A stretch of DNA of 50,158 bases. Origin: Methanosarcinales archaeon (GTDB lineage Archaea; Halobacteriota; Syntropharchaeia; Alkanophagales; Methanospirareceae). The notes below the pieces were generated by a model. The model did no database searches. It saw only the letters and a list, made by a program, of their open reading frames with translations, and had not been told where the DNA came from. The translations under genes and the position numbers were made by a program. Location: positions 1 to 50,158 of the forward strand of contig JAUWQN010000003.1 of NCBI GenBank assembly GCA_030611045.1, read 5' to 3'. Positions 8,221-18,279 of the stretch are shown here, piece by piece (the first letter of the stretch is position 1; each line of letters opens with the position of its first letter).

Positions 8221-9852
8221 TTAAAAGTGCATTCCTGTGTCTTCCTCTGGCATCTCTTCATATCCTGATACTAATATCTCCTCTGCTCTTCGCTGCACAA
8301 ACTTATCAAATCCTTCTTTTAAGTGCCCCATATTCACACCTATCTCCTCTATGTGCTTATATCGCTTAAGCAAATCCTCTACCTTCTTTCCCACGTCTAA
8401 TATCTCCGAAAAACCTTCTTTATCCCATACGTTCCTCAGCGCATCGTTGCTGATAGCACCTTTTTTCATCATCAGCATTGTCCGCTCCTCCAACGCCTTA
8501 TCTCTCGCATAACCAAATATCTGCGCGATGAACCGCCCGGTTATTGCATCCTCTCGCTTTATCCGCCCTATTTCTGTCTCAACGTACGTGTCACTATACA
8601 TGTAACGGACAATCTCTTCCACCAGATAGGTCCTCGCCTCTTCTTCTCCCCCTTTCTCCTTTATCAGGTAGCGGTCGAGCGGGATTTTTTTTGCGTAAAT
8701 CCGTGCGATGGAATAAGCAGCTTCTCTCTCTGGCTTCGAGACCTCGATTATCTTGTCAAATCGCGACCTAAATGCGGAATCTATAAGATGCAGCCGGTTT
8801 GTTGCACCGATTACAGTGAGGTGTGGATGCAGGGCGTAAAAACCATCTAAAATATCCAGTAGTTGTCCCGTAACTCTTTCCGGTGCACCGGACGACCCTG
8901 TGTACATACCTCTTTCTTGCGCTAAAGCATCTATCTCATCAAAGAAGATTACACCATAATCGTTCTCTCCCTCCTCTAATTTATCGTTCGCAGCCTTGAA
9001 CACCATCCTTACATTCTTCTCTGACTCGCCAAGCCACATGCTGAACAGCTCTCCGGCACCCACCTTTACAAATTCACAGTTGGGTAATGTAGATGCTAAT
9101 GCTTTTGCGCACATTGTCTTCCCACATCCAGGCGGACCGTACATCAGTATCCGGCGGGAACTTTCGCCATATTTAGAGTAATCCTCAGGATTTACCATCG
9201 GAAGAATAATGCTCTCTATCAAGTCCTGTTTCACTTCCTTCAAGCCACCGATATTATTAAAACTCACTTCAGGGCTCTTTGTGACTTCATAGCGAGAGTA
9301 CTCCTTTGCCGTATAACTTTTCTTTATATCAAGCGTACCGGGAAGGAGTCCTACCTTCATCCCCTCTTTTACCGTTTCCTTTTCTTCATCCCGCAGCCTT
9401 TTATATATCCTACCACGACCTTTTCCAGTGGATACTTCAACTATCCAGCCATCACCATCATCTTCCTTTCTCAGCTCCTCTACCTCTCCAACCTCTAAAT
9501 CAACCATCCGGTCATATATGTTGGTGATTCCTATGGTAAACCCACTGGGGTTATTCCTATCCGGGATGCGTCCTATGAACACGTACTTTCCCTCTTGTAG
9601 CTCCTCTATCTCCTTCTCAGTAAGCGTCCCGTAAGGTAAAGATTTTAATGCCCCGTTTAAATTCACGATGGCACCGTCGTTAAGTTTCTCAACCACGAAT
9701 CCGCAGTCTAATGGTGGTGCCCTTGATTTTGAAACAAGCTTCTCTAAATCCTCTTTATATGCTTCTGTCTCCTCGTATTTCCTTCTTAACCTTCGATAAT
9801 CGCTCTCTAACCGCTCATACTCGTATCTTGGAATATAATCCTCTTGTTCCAT
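8221..9852 (-). CDS. mpa: ARC/Mpa-type proteasomal AAA+ ATPase
   Basis: N-terminal coiled coil, interdomain OB-like region, Walker A GPPGCGKT, Walker B VIFFDEID, and the ARC-like segment after the sensor region (VRYMYSDTYVETEIGRIKREDAITGRFIAQIFGYARDKALEE). Confidence 0.85.
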   Translation of the reverse strand: MEQEDYIPRYEYERLESDYRRLRRKYEETEAYKEDLEKLVSKSRAPPLDCGFVVEKLNDGAIVNLNGALKSLPYGTLTEKEIEELQEGKYVFIGRIPDRNNPSGFTIGITNIYDRMVDLEVGEVEELRKEDDGDGWIVEVSTGKGRGRIYKRLRDEEKETVKEGMKVGLLPGTLDIKKSYTAKEYSRYEVTKSPEVSFNNIGGLKEVKQDLIESIILPMVNPEDYSKYGESSRRILMYGPPGCGKTMCAKALASTLPNCEFVKVGAGELFSMWLGESEKNVRMVFKAANDKLEEGENDYGVIFFDEIDALAQERGMYTGSSGAPERVTGQLLDILDGFYALHPHLTVIGATNRLHLIDSAFRSRFDKIIEVSKPEREAAYSIARIYAKKIPLDRYLIKEKGGEEEARTYLVEEIVRYMYSDTYVETEIGRIKREDAITGRFIAQIFGYARDKALEERTMLMMKKGAISNDALRNVWDKEGFSEILDVGKKVEDLLKRYKHIEEIGVNMGHLKEGFDKFVQRRAEEILVSGYEEMPEEDTGMHF

Positions 9853-9959
9853 ACTTATCTATTAAAGTGTATGTACTTGATTTTATAAAAATCCATTGCC
9901 TCTCCTCCATTTTTATATAATAATATTAAATATATATAGAGATATAAAGAGGATAGAGA

Positions 9960-10985
9960 ATGAAAGAGGAGAAGAGAAAAATACAACTCACCGGTGGTTC
10001 AACATTTACTATCTCGCTTCCTATAAAATGGGCACGAGAGGTGGGTGTAAGGCAGGGAGATGAGCTCTCGTTAATTCAACGTGGTGATAAATCACTCGTC
10101 TTAACCCCGTTGAAGGATAAAAAAGAGCAGATAAAATGCGCAGAACTCATTCTCTCGGAAAAAGAGAGCTTTGAGGGCAACTTCAGGTATCTTATCGCTC
10201 ATTACCTCGTTGGGTATGATGTTGTAAAGCTGTTATCGCCAGGCGGTTTTGAAGCTGAGGAGAGAAAGAGGATAAAGGCGGAAGTGAGGAAGCGGCTGAT
10301 AGGCATGGAGGTTGTTGGCGAATCGTCAAAGGAGATAGTGCTCAAAAGTTTCTTGAAATATGAGGACTTCACGCTCCAGGATGCGATACGGAGTATGTCC
10401 AAGATAATTTTATCAATGCACGAAGATACGATTTATGCACTTGAGAAAAGCGATCATAACCGTGCAAAGGATGTTATAGAGCGGGATAACGAGATAGATA
10501 GATTTTATTTGCTCATTGTTCGGCAGCTTAAGGCGGTGATAAGAGACCCAGAGCTTGCGAAGAAAATAGGGGAGAGCAGACAGCGAGATAGCCTGGGCTA
10601 CCGGATTATCGTGAAGAATATGGAGCGGATAGGTGATCATATCGAGAGCATAGCAAAGAATTCTATGATGATGAGCACACCGGTAGGGCTAAAAAGCATA
10701 AAAGAGCTCGGCACTCGCACGAGAACACTCTTTACCCAGACCTTAGCTTCCTTATCAAACAATGATATAGTAAAGGCGAATGAAGCGATAAGAGATGCAA
10801 ATGCGCTGGTTGATATGGTTGAAGAGATAGATGAGCGAATCTTAGCAGAGGAATGGAGTGTTACAGATAAGATACACGCTATTTCTATACTGGAGAGTTG
10901 GGGGCGAATAGCGAAGTATTGCGAGGATATAGCAGAGGTAACGATAAATCTTGGGATAGAGGGCGTAGAGGAATCAGAGTTTTAA
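9960..10985 (+). CDS. phoU: AbrB/SpoVT-PhoU fusion, phosphate uptake regulator
   Basis: N-terminal AbrB-like (GGSTFTISLPIKWAREVGVRQGDELSL) followed by PhoU helical domains. Confidence 0.8.
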   Translation: MKEEKRKIQLTGGSTFTISLPIKWAREVGVRQGDELSLIQRGDKSLVLTPLKDKKEQIKCAELILSEKESFEGNFRYLIAHYLVGYDVVKLLSPGGFEAEERKRIKAEVRKRLIGMEVVGESSKEIVLKSFLKYEDFTLQDAIRSMSKIILSMHEDTIYALEKSDHNRAKDVIERDNEIDRFYLLIVRQLKAVIRDPELAKKIGESRQRDSLGYRIIVKNMERIGDHIESIAKNSMMMSTPVGLKSIKELGTRTRTLFTQTLASLSNNDIVKANEAIRDANALVDMVEEIDERILAEEWSVTDKIHAISILESWGRIAKYCEDIAEVTINLGIEGVEESEF

Positions 10986-11082
10986 GGACGAATCAAGATA
11001 ACGTTTAGGTAATTATGTATGACTGTAAGTATTTATTATTTAGATAGAAAGAAGAGGAGCTTGAGGTGCGTGCAGGAGATAG

Positions 11083-12420
11083 ATGTTAGGGAAGTTAAGC
11101 AGTTCGCTGAAGGAATCGATTCGGAAGATCGCAATGGCGAAGCGGATCGATAAGCATACGGTTGAGGAGTTAGTGCGCGACATACAGCGAGCTTTGATCC
11201 AGGCGGATGTTAAGATCTCATTGGTGAAGGAGCTTTCAGATCGCATACGAGCGCGGAGTTTAAAAGAGAAAGTGACGTTAAATCCGCGAGAACATGTGAT
11301 TAAGGTGGTCTACGAGGAGTTGATAAACATATTAGGGAAAGGTGTTGAAGTTCCTTTAGCGTCACAGAAGATAATGATGGTTGGGTTGCACGGTACGGGA
11401 AAGACCTCGTCGTGTGCGAAACTTGCGCGGTATTTCCAGAAGAAAGGCTTAAAACCCGCGGTTATCTGCGCTGATGTTTATAGGCCCGCAGCATCCGACC
11501 AGTTACGGCAATTGTGTGATAGCATCGACGTTCCCTTTTATGATGGTGCAAGTCTACCAGCAGGTAAGGGCGTGATGGATATAGTAAAAGCAGGCGTAGA
11601 AGGGTTTGAGAAGTACGATATTAAAATTATAGACACTGCAGGGCGGCATGCTCTGGAAGAAGAGATGATAGATGAGATACGTGATATAGAGAAGATGATA
11701 AGACCAGAGCAGCGGTTTCTTGTTCTGGATGCGAGCATAGGGCAGCAAGCATCGGTGCAAGCGCGCGCTTTTGATGATGCCGTTGGGATTACGGGCATTA
11801 TTATAACGAAGATGGACGGAACGGCTAAAGGTGGTGGAGCGCTTTCTGCGGTATCGGAGACGAATTCCGGCGTTGCATTTATCGGCACTGGTGAGAAGGT
11901 AGATGACATCGAGAAATTTGAAGCTGATCGGTTCATCTCCCGGTTGCTCGGGATGGGCGACATAAAGTCTCTGATAGAGATGGCCGAGGAGAGTTTAGAG
12001 GAGAAGGACGTGGATGCAGATATCTTGAAGGGTAAATTCACGTTAAATGATTTGTATAAGCAGTTAGAAGCGGTGAAGAAGATGGGGCCGTTTAAAAAGA
12101 TAATGCAAATGATGCCGTTAGGCGGATTTGGCGTTGATATTAATGACGAGATGTCTCAAATAACGGAGGATAAATTGGGGCAATTCAAGGTGATGATGGA
12201 TTCGATGACGGAGGAGGAGCTGAACGATCCAAAGATAATAGACGGCTCGCGGTTACGAAGAATAGCGCGTGGTTCGGGTACGAGAACTGCGGAAGTGAGC
12301 GCGCTGCTAAAATATCACCGGCTGATGCAGAAGATGATGAAACAGTTGGGTACTGGACGTGGGAAGATGCCGATGATGAAGGGGATGCAAATCGGTAAGA
12401 TGATGAAGATGATGAAATAA
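11083..12420 (+). CDS. srp54: Signal recognition particle 54 kDa protein
   Basis: GLHGTGKTSSCAKLA, DTAGRH, ITKMDGTAKGGGALS, Met-rich M domain. Confidence 0.97.
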   Translation: MLGKLSSSLKESIRKIAMAKRIDKHTVEELVRDIQRALIQADVKISLVKELSDRIRARSLKEKVTLNPREHVIKVVYEELINILGKGVEVPLASQKIMMVGLHGTGKTSSCAKLARYFQKKGLKPAVICADVYRPAASDQLRQLCDSIDVPFYDGASLPAGKGVMDIVKAGVEGFEKYDIKIIDTAGRHALEEEMIDEIRDIEKMIRPEQRFLVLDASIGQQASVQARAFDDAVGITGIIITKMDGTAKGGGALSAVSETNSGVAFIGTGEKVDDIEKFEADRFISRLLGMGDIKSLIEMAEESLEEKDVDADILKGKFTLNDLYKQLEAVKKMGPFKKIMQMMPLGGFGVDINDEMSQITEDKLGQFKVMMDSMTEEELNDPKIIDGSRLRRIARGSGTRTAEVSALLKYHRLMQKMMKQLGTGRGKMPMMKGMQIGKMMKMMK

Positions 12421-12461
12421 GGGGCCAGACCCCCCCTTATCAACCCTCCCAACCCAAAAAG
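12418..12461 (+). repeat. GGGGCCAGACC repeat element, copy 1
   Basis: taaggggccagaccc...cttatcaaccctcccaacccaaaaag directly at the srp54 stop codon. Confidence 0.65.
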
Positions 12462-12515
12462 AAAAGTTTTTGAAATACCACAATTTTTCAATCTGCACTT
12501 TGCATTTTGCAATTA

Positions 12516-13493
12516 CTACACTACCGTCACGTCACCCACTGTTATCCCTTTCTCTTTTGGCACGACTTCACCCACGATTTTGCCCTTTGTTATACGAAGT
12601 GCTTCCTGCTCCTCGCTCTCTGGAATGACCACTGCGAAACCCATCCCCATATTGAACGTCTTATACATCTCTTCGTCAGTGATGTTCCCTTTCTCCTGAA
12701 GGAACGTGAATATCTCATTTGGCGCGAGCGGATTGTTGATATCAAAGCCGAAGTCGGTGATTCTTCCCAGCTTTAAAAACCCGCTGCCGGTGATATGCGC
12801 CAAGCCGTGTACTTCACAACGCTTCAAAATCTCTAAAACCTCCGTATAAATCCTCGTTGGCGTGAGTAGCTCTTCACCTATGCTTCTCTCCGAAGTGAAA
12901 GGTGTGTTATAATCCAATCCCGCATCTTCTATTACTTTACGCGCCAGTGTTAACCCATTGCTGTGTACTCCTGAACTCTTCATGCCCAGAACCAGGTCAC
13001 CGGCCTCTATCTTTTCGCCTCGTATCACTTTATCCTTACTCACGTAGCCGACACAAGTTCCAGAGAGGTCTAAATCGTTTACTACCTCTGGCAGTATCGC
13101 CGTTTCACCGCTCACTATATTCATATCAGCAATCTCCGCACCTGCTTCCAAGCCCTTGCCCACCTCCGCAGCAATCCGCTCGTCAGGCTTCTCCATTGCG
13201 AGATAATCAACAAAAGCAAGCGGGGTTGCACCCACGCAGTAAATATCGTTCACGTTCATCGCAATGCAGTCTATACCGATGGTATCCCATTTGTCGAGCT
13301 TTGCGGCGATGAGCACTTTCGAGCCAACGCCATCGGTGGAGATCGCGAGTAGATGCTGTGGATCAAACGGGAGTTCGAAGAGCCCACAAAAACCTCGTAA
13401 ATCCTTCTGCCGCTTTATCACGCCCGAAATCGCTTTTACCACACCATGTTCCTTTTTTATGTCCACGCCCGCCTTTGCGTATGTCCAGTGCAT
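12516..13493 (-). CDS. purM: Phosphoribosylformylglycinamidine cyclo-ligase
   Basis: YAKAGVDI, STDGVGSKVLIA, GIDCIAMNVNDIYCVGATPLAFVDYLA, SGETAILPEV. Likely start is the internal Met (MHWTYAKAGVD). Confidence 0.95.
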   Translation of the reverse strand: MHWTYAKAGVDIKKEHGVVKAISGVIKRQKDLRGFCGLFELPFDPQHLLAISTDGVGSKVLIAAKLDKWDTIGIDCIAMNVNDIYCVGATPLAFVDYLAMEKPDERIAAEVGKGLEAGAEIADMNIVSGETAILPEVVNDLDLSGTCVGYVSKDKVIRGEKIEAGDLVLGMKSSGVHSNGLTLARKVIEDAGLDYNTPFTSERSIGEELLTPTRIYTEVLEILKRCEVHGLAHITGSGFLKLGRITDFGFDINNPLAPNEIFTFLQEKGNITDEEMYKTFNMGMGFAVVIPESEEQEALRITKGKIVGEVVPKEKGITVGDVTVV

Positions 13494-13575
13494 AGATGGC
13501 ATATAAGAGCTAAATGGTTCTAATAAGTTAAAGGTTGTGTTAATCCAAATCAACGCGATTCTTCAGGTATGAAAT

Positions 13576-14727
13576 CTATCTCACACATGCTTTTATACGC
13601 TCGACATTCTTCATCGCATCAGCAAATGCACTCGCTCTACTCTCGCCAACGCCTATCGCGGTGGCTATAGGCTCTCCTGGCTTCACTATTCTGCCTTTTT
13701 CCGGAATATCAACGATTCCTGCTCTATCTCGGGATAAATCCGGATTTTTCATCACCACTCCTTCTTGCTTTGCAAATACAATCGCCTTTACCGCATACCG
13801 TTTCGCCGCTACTGGCTCTGGCAACTCCCCTCTAACCGCTTTCACGTGCGCATCAATTAAATTTAAACCTGTAGAACGCTCCACTGTGTCCAAGCTGCCT
13901 TGCAGCCGTGCATTCACTTCTATCACGACCGGGCCGTCGTCAGTAATAACAAAATCAACGCCGTTCGAGCCTAACAAACCTAATTCACTTGTTAATTCCT
14001 CTGCAAGCGCGCACACACGATCAGAAAATTTGGTGACAAACGGGGAGATGTTCCCGCAATAAACAAAAGGTCCGGGTGCAGAAAGGGAATCCATGCCTAA
14101 CAACTGTTCATTCAGACAGACCGTCATTGCCGCTCTTTTTGTAGAAATTGTAGATACAGAAGCATGTTTCCCTTTTATATATTCCTGATACAAGAACTCC
14201 GGTAGTTGTGTAGCCCAGCGAATCAACTCCGTTTCGTTGTGGCAAAAGAAATTGGCGGTTCCTCCACCGCCAAAAGCGGGCTTCGCTACCACGGGATAAT
14301 GGAGCGGTATGCGCTCTCCCTCGGCTATCATTTCTGCTAACGCTCTACCGGTATAGGTGAGTGGATGCGGGATACCTAAATCGTCTAATTGCGATGACAG
14401 CCACGCTTTATTCGATATTTCTTTCGTCTTCTCCGGTGCGTTCCCTAATATCTTTCTCCTGTCTTCTGCGGTTAAAAAATCGAAATCAGCGCTCTCGAAC
14501 CCTGACCCGATAATCAGACCGTCTACCTTATCTATCTCGTTTTTAAGGGTTTTGAGTTCAGCGTGAAGCTGAAGCGGGTCTAATGGATAATATTCGCGGG
14601 CACATCGTTTCGTATCAAGATCGCCAAATGCGTCAGCGGCATACATCTCGTAACCTGCTCTACTGCCCGAACATACTATATGCCTGACGGAATATCCTAT
14701 TGCCAATATTTTGTGTATCTCGTGCAT
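13576..14727 (-). CDS. ATP-grasp domain protein (COG2232-like)
   Basis: YPVVAKPAFGGGGTANFF and EVNARLQGSLDTVE ATP-grasp motifs. Confidence 0.8.
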   Translation of the reverse strand: MHEIHKILAIGYSVRHIVCSGSRAGYEMYAADAFGDLDTKRCAREYYPLDPLQLHAELKTLKNEIDKVDGLIIGSGFESADFDFLTAEDRRKILGNAPEKTKEISNKAWLSSQLDDLGIPHPLTYTGRALAEMIAEGERIPLHYPVVAKPAFGGGGTANFFCHNETELIRWATQLPEFLYQEYIKGKHASVSTISTKRAAMTVCLNEQLLGMDSLSAPGPFVYCGNISPFVTKFSDRVCALAEELTSELGLLGSNGVDFVITDDGPVVIEVNARLQGSLDTVERSTGLNLIDAHVKAVRGELPEPVAAKRYAVKAIVFAKQEGVVMKNPDLSRDRAGIVDIPEKGRIVKPGEPIATAIGVGESRASAFADAMKNVERIKACVR

Positions 14728-14882
14728 TGTGGTGTGCCCTCTCTTTTTGTTTGTGTGTGGTCAAAAGAATAAGTGAGAACATAAGTAAAAAACAAAGGCT
14801 ATTTAGAGGGATATAAACATTATATCTTCGTACCACGTAACATAGACGGTCCAATCGATAGATAAATGGATGGTGATAGGGT

Positions 14883-17800
14883 ATGCTGTATTTCAAAAGA
14901 GAAACGCAAAAAGCAGATTTTGCAAAGCTGGAAGAAGAGATATTAGAGCTATGGGATAGAGAAAAGACTTTTGAGCGCAGCGTAGACCAGAGAGATGGCT
15001 GTGACAAGTTCGTCTTCGTCGAAGGGCCGCCAACTGCAAATGGGCTACCTCATCCCGGGCATATTCTTACACGGGTTGTAAAAGACCTCGTGCTGAGATA
15101 CAAAACGATGCGGGGCTTCTATGTGCGAAGAAAAGCTGGCTGGGACACACACGGTCTGCCGGTGGAGATAGAAGTGGAGAAGGATCTGGGGATCAGTAGC
15201 AAGCAGGAGATAGAGAAATACGGGATAGAGAAATTCAATCAGAAATGTAAAGACTCGGTTTTCAGATATGAGAAAGAATGGGTGAATGCCACTAAGCGTG
15301 TGGGATTCTGGATAGATATGGACGACCCGTACATTACGTTTAAGAACGATTATATCGAATCGGTTTGGTGGTCGTTAAAAGAGATCTGGAACAGGGGCTT
15401 ACTTTATAAAGGTCATAAAGTTGTTCCTTTTTGCCCTCGATGTGAAACCACGCTGAGCAGCCATGAAGTCGCACAGGGTTATCAAGATGTGGAAGACCCT
15501 TCGATATATGTGAAGTTCAAAGTGAAGCAAGAGAATGATGAGTCGGAACCGCTCTACTTGTTAGCCTGGACAACGACGCCCTGGACTCTACTGGGCAATA
15601 TCGCACTCGCGGTTCATCCGTCGCACACCTATGTAAAGGTACGAGTTAGCGTAAAGGATGAAGACAGAGTTAAAGAAAATGTTCTAATCCTTGCTGAAGC
15701 GCGTTTGGACGTTTTAGAAGGCGAATACGAAATAATAGAACGATTTAAAGGCAAAGATCTGGAGGATTTGAAGTATGAACCGCTCTTTGACTTTGCAAAG
15801 ATAGAGGGTGGTGAAGCGCATAAAGTAATCACCGCGGATTTCGTCACTCTCGACGAGGGCACGGGCATCGTTCATACCGCACCCGCATTTGGAGAAGTGG
15901 ATTACGAGGTATGCAGGGAGAAGAAGCTGGGGTTTTCACAGCCCGTGAGTATAGACGGGCATTTCACAGATGAGGTCCCGCCACTGGAAGGCATGTTCGT
16001 GAAGGACGCTGATAGGCTTATAATAGACATGCTGACGCAGCGTGGCATCTTATACAAAGAAGAAAGGTATTTACACTCGTATCCGTTCTGCTGGCGCTGC
16101 GGTTCGCCTCTTTTGTATTACGCACGGGAATCGTGGTTCATCGCAATGAAATCGCTCCGTGATAATTTGCTTGCTAATAATGAACAAATAAACTGGTACC
16201 CGGAATATTTGAAATACGGCAGATTTGGTAACTTCCTGGAGGATATTGAAGATTGGGCGCTTAGCAGAGAGCGATTCTGGGGCACTCCGTTGAATATATG
16301 GTTATGCAACGATTGTGGGCAGGGACATTGCGTGGGTAGTATAAAGGAATTACAGGAAAAGGCGAAGAACTCTGTTCCCAGCGATATTGACCTGCACAGA
16401 CCTTATATTGACGACGTGGTGCTGGAGTGCGATTCCTGCAGCGGAGATATGCAGCGTGTAAAGGACGTGATCGACTGCTGGTACGATTCGGGCTCTGCGC
16501 CGTTTGCACAATGGCACTACCCATTTGAGGTGGAGGAGTTCAGGCAGAACTTCCCCGCTCATTTTATCACCGAAGCGATAGACCAGACGCGGGGATGGTT
16601 CTATTCTCTTCTTGGTGTTTCAACTGCGATCTTTGATGCACCACCATATCTCAACGTGCTTTCGCTCGGTCATATACTGGATGAGAAAGGCGTGAAGATG
16701 AGTAAGAGCAAGGGAAACGTAGTTGACATGAATACTCTATTTGATACTGAAGCAGCAGATGCATTGCGATGGTATCTCTTTACCGCAGGTCCTTTAACAG
16801 ATGACATACGGTTCTCAGCGCAGGCGATACGGGAGAAGCAGAAGAAGTTCTTGAATACACTCTGGAACTCTTATTTCTTCTTCGTTACTTACGCCACCAT
16901 AGACCAGTTCAGTCCGAACGAGAAGAGCATCCCCGTAGAGCAGCGGAATGCAATAGATCGGTGGCTTATATCGCGGTTGAACACACTCACGAAGGACGTA
17001 ATTGATGCCCTTGAACGGTTCGAACTTCATGTTGCATCGCGGAAAATAGAAGAGTTCACCATTAACGACTTGAGCAACTGGTATATACGGCGGTCAAGGA
17101 GGCGGTTCTGGATTGTCGAGGAGAACTTTGATAAGGATTGTGCATATTTAACGCTGTACGAGGTTCTTGTTTCTCTCTGCAAACTACTCGCTCCTTTTGT
17201 GCCTTTCGTTACAGAACACATCTATCAGAATCTTGTGCGGGGTGTATTAGAAGACGAGCGTGATAGTGTGCATCTTTGCGACTATCCTTCTCCTGATGAA
17301 TCGCTTATAGCGGTTGAATTAGAGGGCTCGATGGAGCTGATTTCCAAATTGGTAGATGCTGGTAGACGGGCGAGGTCAGATGCAGGGATAAAGATACGGC
17401 AGCCACTAAAAGAAGTTGTCGTTACGTGTGGTAAGGACAAGCGAGAGAAAGCGGAACGTATGGCAGGGATATTGAAGGACGAGGTGAACGTGAAGGAAGT
17501 GAAATTTGGAGATGCGTCTGAGGGTATTGCAGATTTGCTCGAGGGAGAGCTTGCTAATTATAAGCGTGCGGAAGTGGATGAAGAGACCTGCTTGTTTTTG
17601 GACTGTTGCCCGAGCAAGACTCTTATAGAAGAAGGGTTGGTGAGAGACATTGTGAGAAGGACACAAGGTATGAGAAAGGACCTTGACCTGGAATATACCG
17701 AGAAGATAGAGATTATGTACGCATGTGACGAGGAGGTAAAAGAAGCGATACAGAACTTCTCGGATTATATCTGTAATGAGACGCTTGCCGTCAGTATAGA

Positions 17801-17960
17801 AGAGGGAGAAGAAGGAACGCCACCGAGTTCCGCAGAGGACGCAAAGAGCGGGCATATTTACGAGAAGAGATGGAAAATAGGCGACAAGGATGTTTACCTT
17901 GCAATTAAACCGATTTTGTCTGTAGAACGAGATAAGAATATCTCGAAGAGAGAAAAATAG
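14883..17960 (+). CDS. ileS: Isoleucyl-tRNA synthetase
   Basis: GPPTANGLPHPGHIL, WDTHGLPVE, KMSKSKGN; 1025 aa. Confidence 0.97.
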   Translation: MLYFKRETQKADFAKLEEEILELWDREKTFERSVDQRDGCDKFVFVEGPPTANGLPHPGHILTRVVKDLVLRYKTMRGFYVRRKAGWDTHGLPVEIEVEKDLGISSKQEIEKYGIEKFNQKCKDSVFRYEKEWVNATKRVGFWIDMDDPYITFKNDYIESVWWSLKEIWNRGLLYKGHKVVPFCPRCETTLSSHEVAQGYQDVEDPSIYVKFKVKQENDESEPLYLLAWTTTPWTLLGNIALAVHPSHTYVKVRVSVKDEDRVKENVLILAEARLDVLEGEYEIIERFKGKDLEDLKYEPLFDFAKIEGGEAHKVITADFVTLDEGTGIVHTAPAFGEVDYEVCREKKLGFSQPVSIDGHFTDEVPPLEGMFVKDADRLIIDMLTQRGILYKEERYLHSYPFCWRCGSPLLYYARESWFIAMKSLRDNLLANNEQINWYPEYLKYGRFGNFLEDIEDWALSRERFWGTPLNIWLCNDCGQGHCVGSIKELQEKAKNSVPSDIDLHRPYIDDVVLECDSCSGDMQRVKDVIDCWYDSGSAPFAQWHYPFEVEEFRQNFPAHFITEAIDQTRGWFYSLLGVSTAIFDAPPYLNVLSLGHILDEKGVKMSKSKGNVVDMNTLFDTEAADALRWYLFTAGPLTDDIRFSAQAIREKQKKFLNTLWNSYFFFVTYATIDQFSPNEKSIPVEQRNAIDRWLISRLNTLTKDVIDALERFELHVASRKIEEFTINDLSNWYIRRSRRRFWIVEENFDKDCAYLTLYEVLVSLCKLLAPFVPFVTEHIYQNLVRGVLEDERDSVHLCDYPSPDESLIAVELEGSMELISKLVDAGRRARSDAGIKIRQPLKEVVVTCGKDKREKAERMAGILKDEVNVKEVKFGDASEGIADLLEGELANYKRAEVDEETCLFLDCCPSKTLIEEGLVRDIVRRTQGMRKDLDLEYTEKIEIMYACDEEVKEAIQNFSDYICNETLAVSIEEGEEGTPPSSAEDAKSGHIYEKRWKIGDKDVYLAIKPILSVERDKNISKREK

Positions 17961-18024
17961 CAATTTATATATATGACAAAAAAAGAGGAATGGAATAAAA
18001 AACTAAAAAGGTGATGAAAAAGAA

Positions 18025-18216
18025 ATGCCAACAGTAGTAGATGAAGAGAAGTGTGATGGATGTGGGACTTGTGTAGAGGAATGCGCGGTGGAGTGCATAA
18101 CCTTAGAGGGCGACGAGGACAACAAAAAAGCGAAAATCAATCAAGAGGAGTGCACTGATTGCGAGACCTGCATAGACGTATGCGAGCAGGGCGCGATCAG
18201 CATGGTAGAGGAATAG
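18025..18216 (+). CDS. 2[4Fe-4S] ferredoxin
   Basis: Two CxxCxxCxxxC motifs (CDGCGTCVEEC, CTDCETCIDVC). Confidence 0.92.
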   Translation: MPTVVDEEKCDGCGTCVEECAVECITLEGDEDNKKAKINQEECTDCETCIDVCEQGAISMVEE

Positions 18217-18279
18217 TAAACACACCTCTCGAGAAGACCGCTGGATAAACCTCAAATAGTAAGGTAAGGGGATGAAGAC

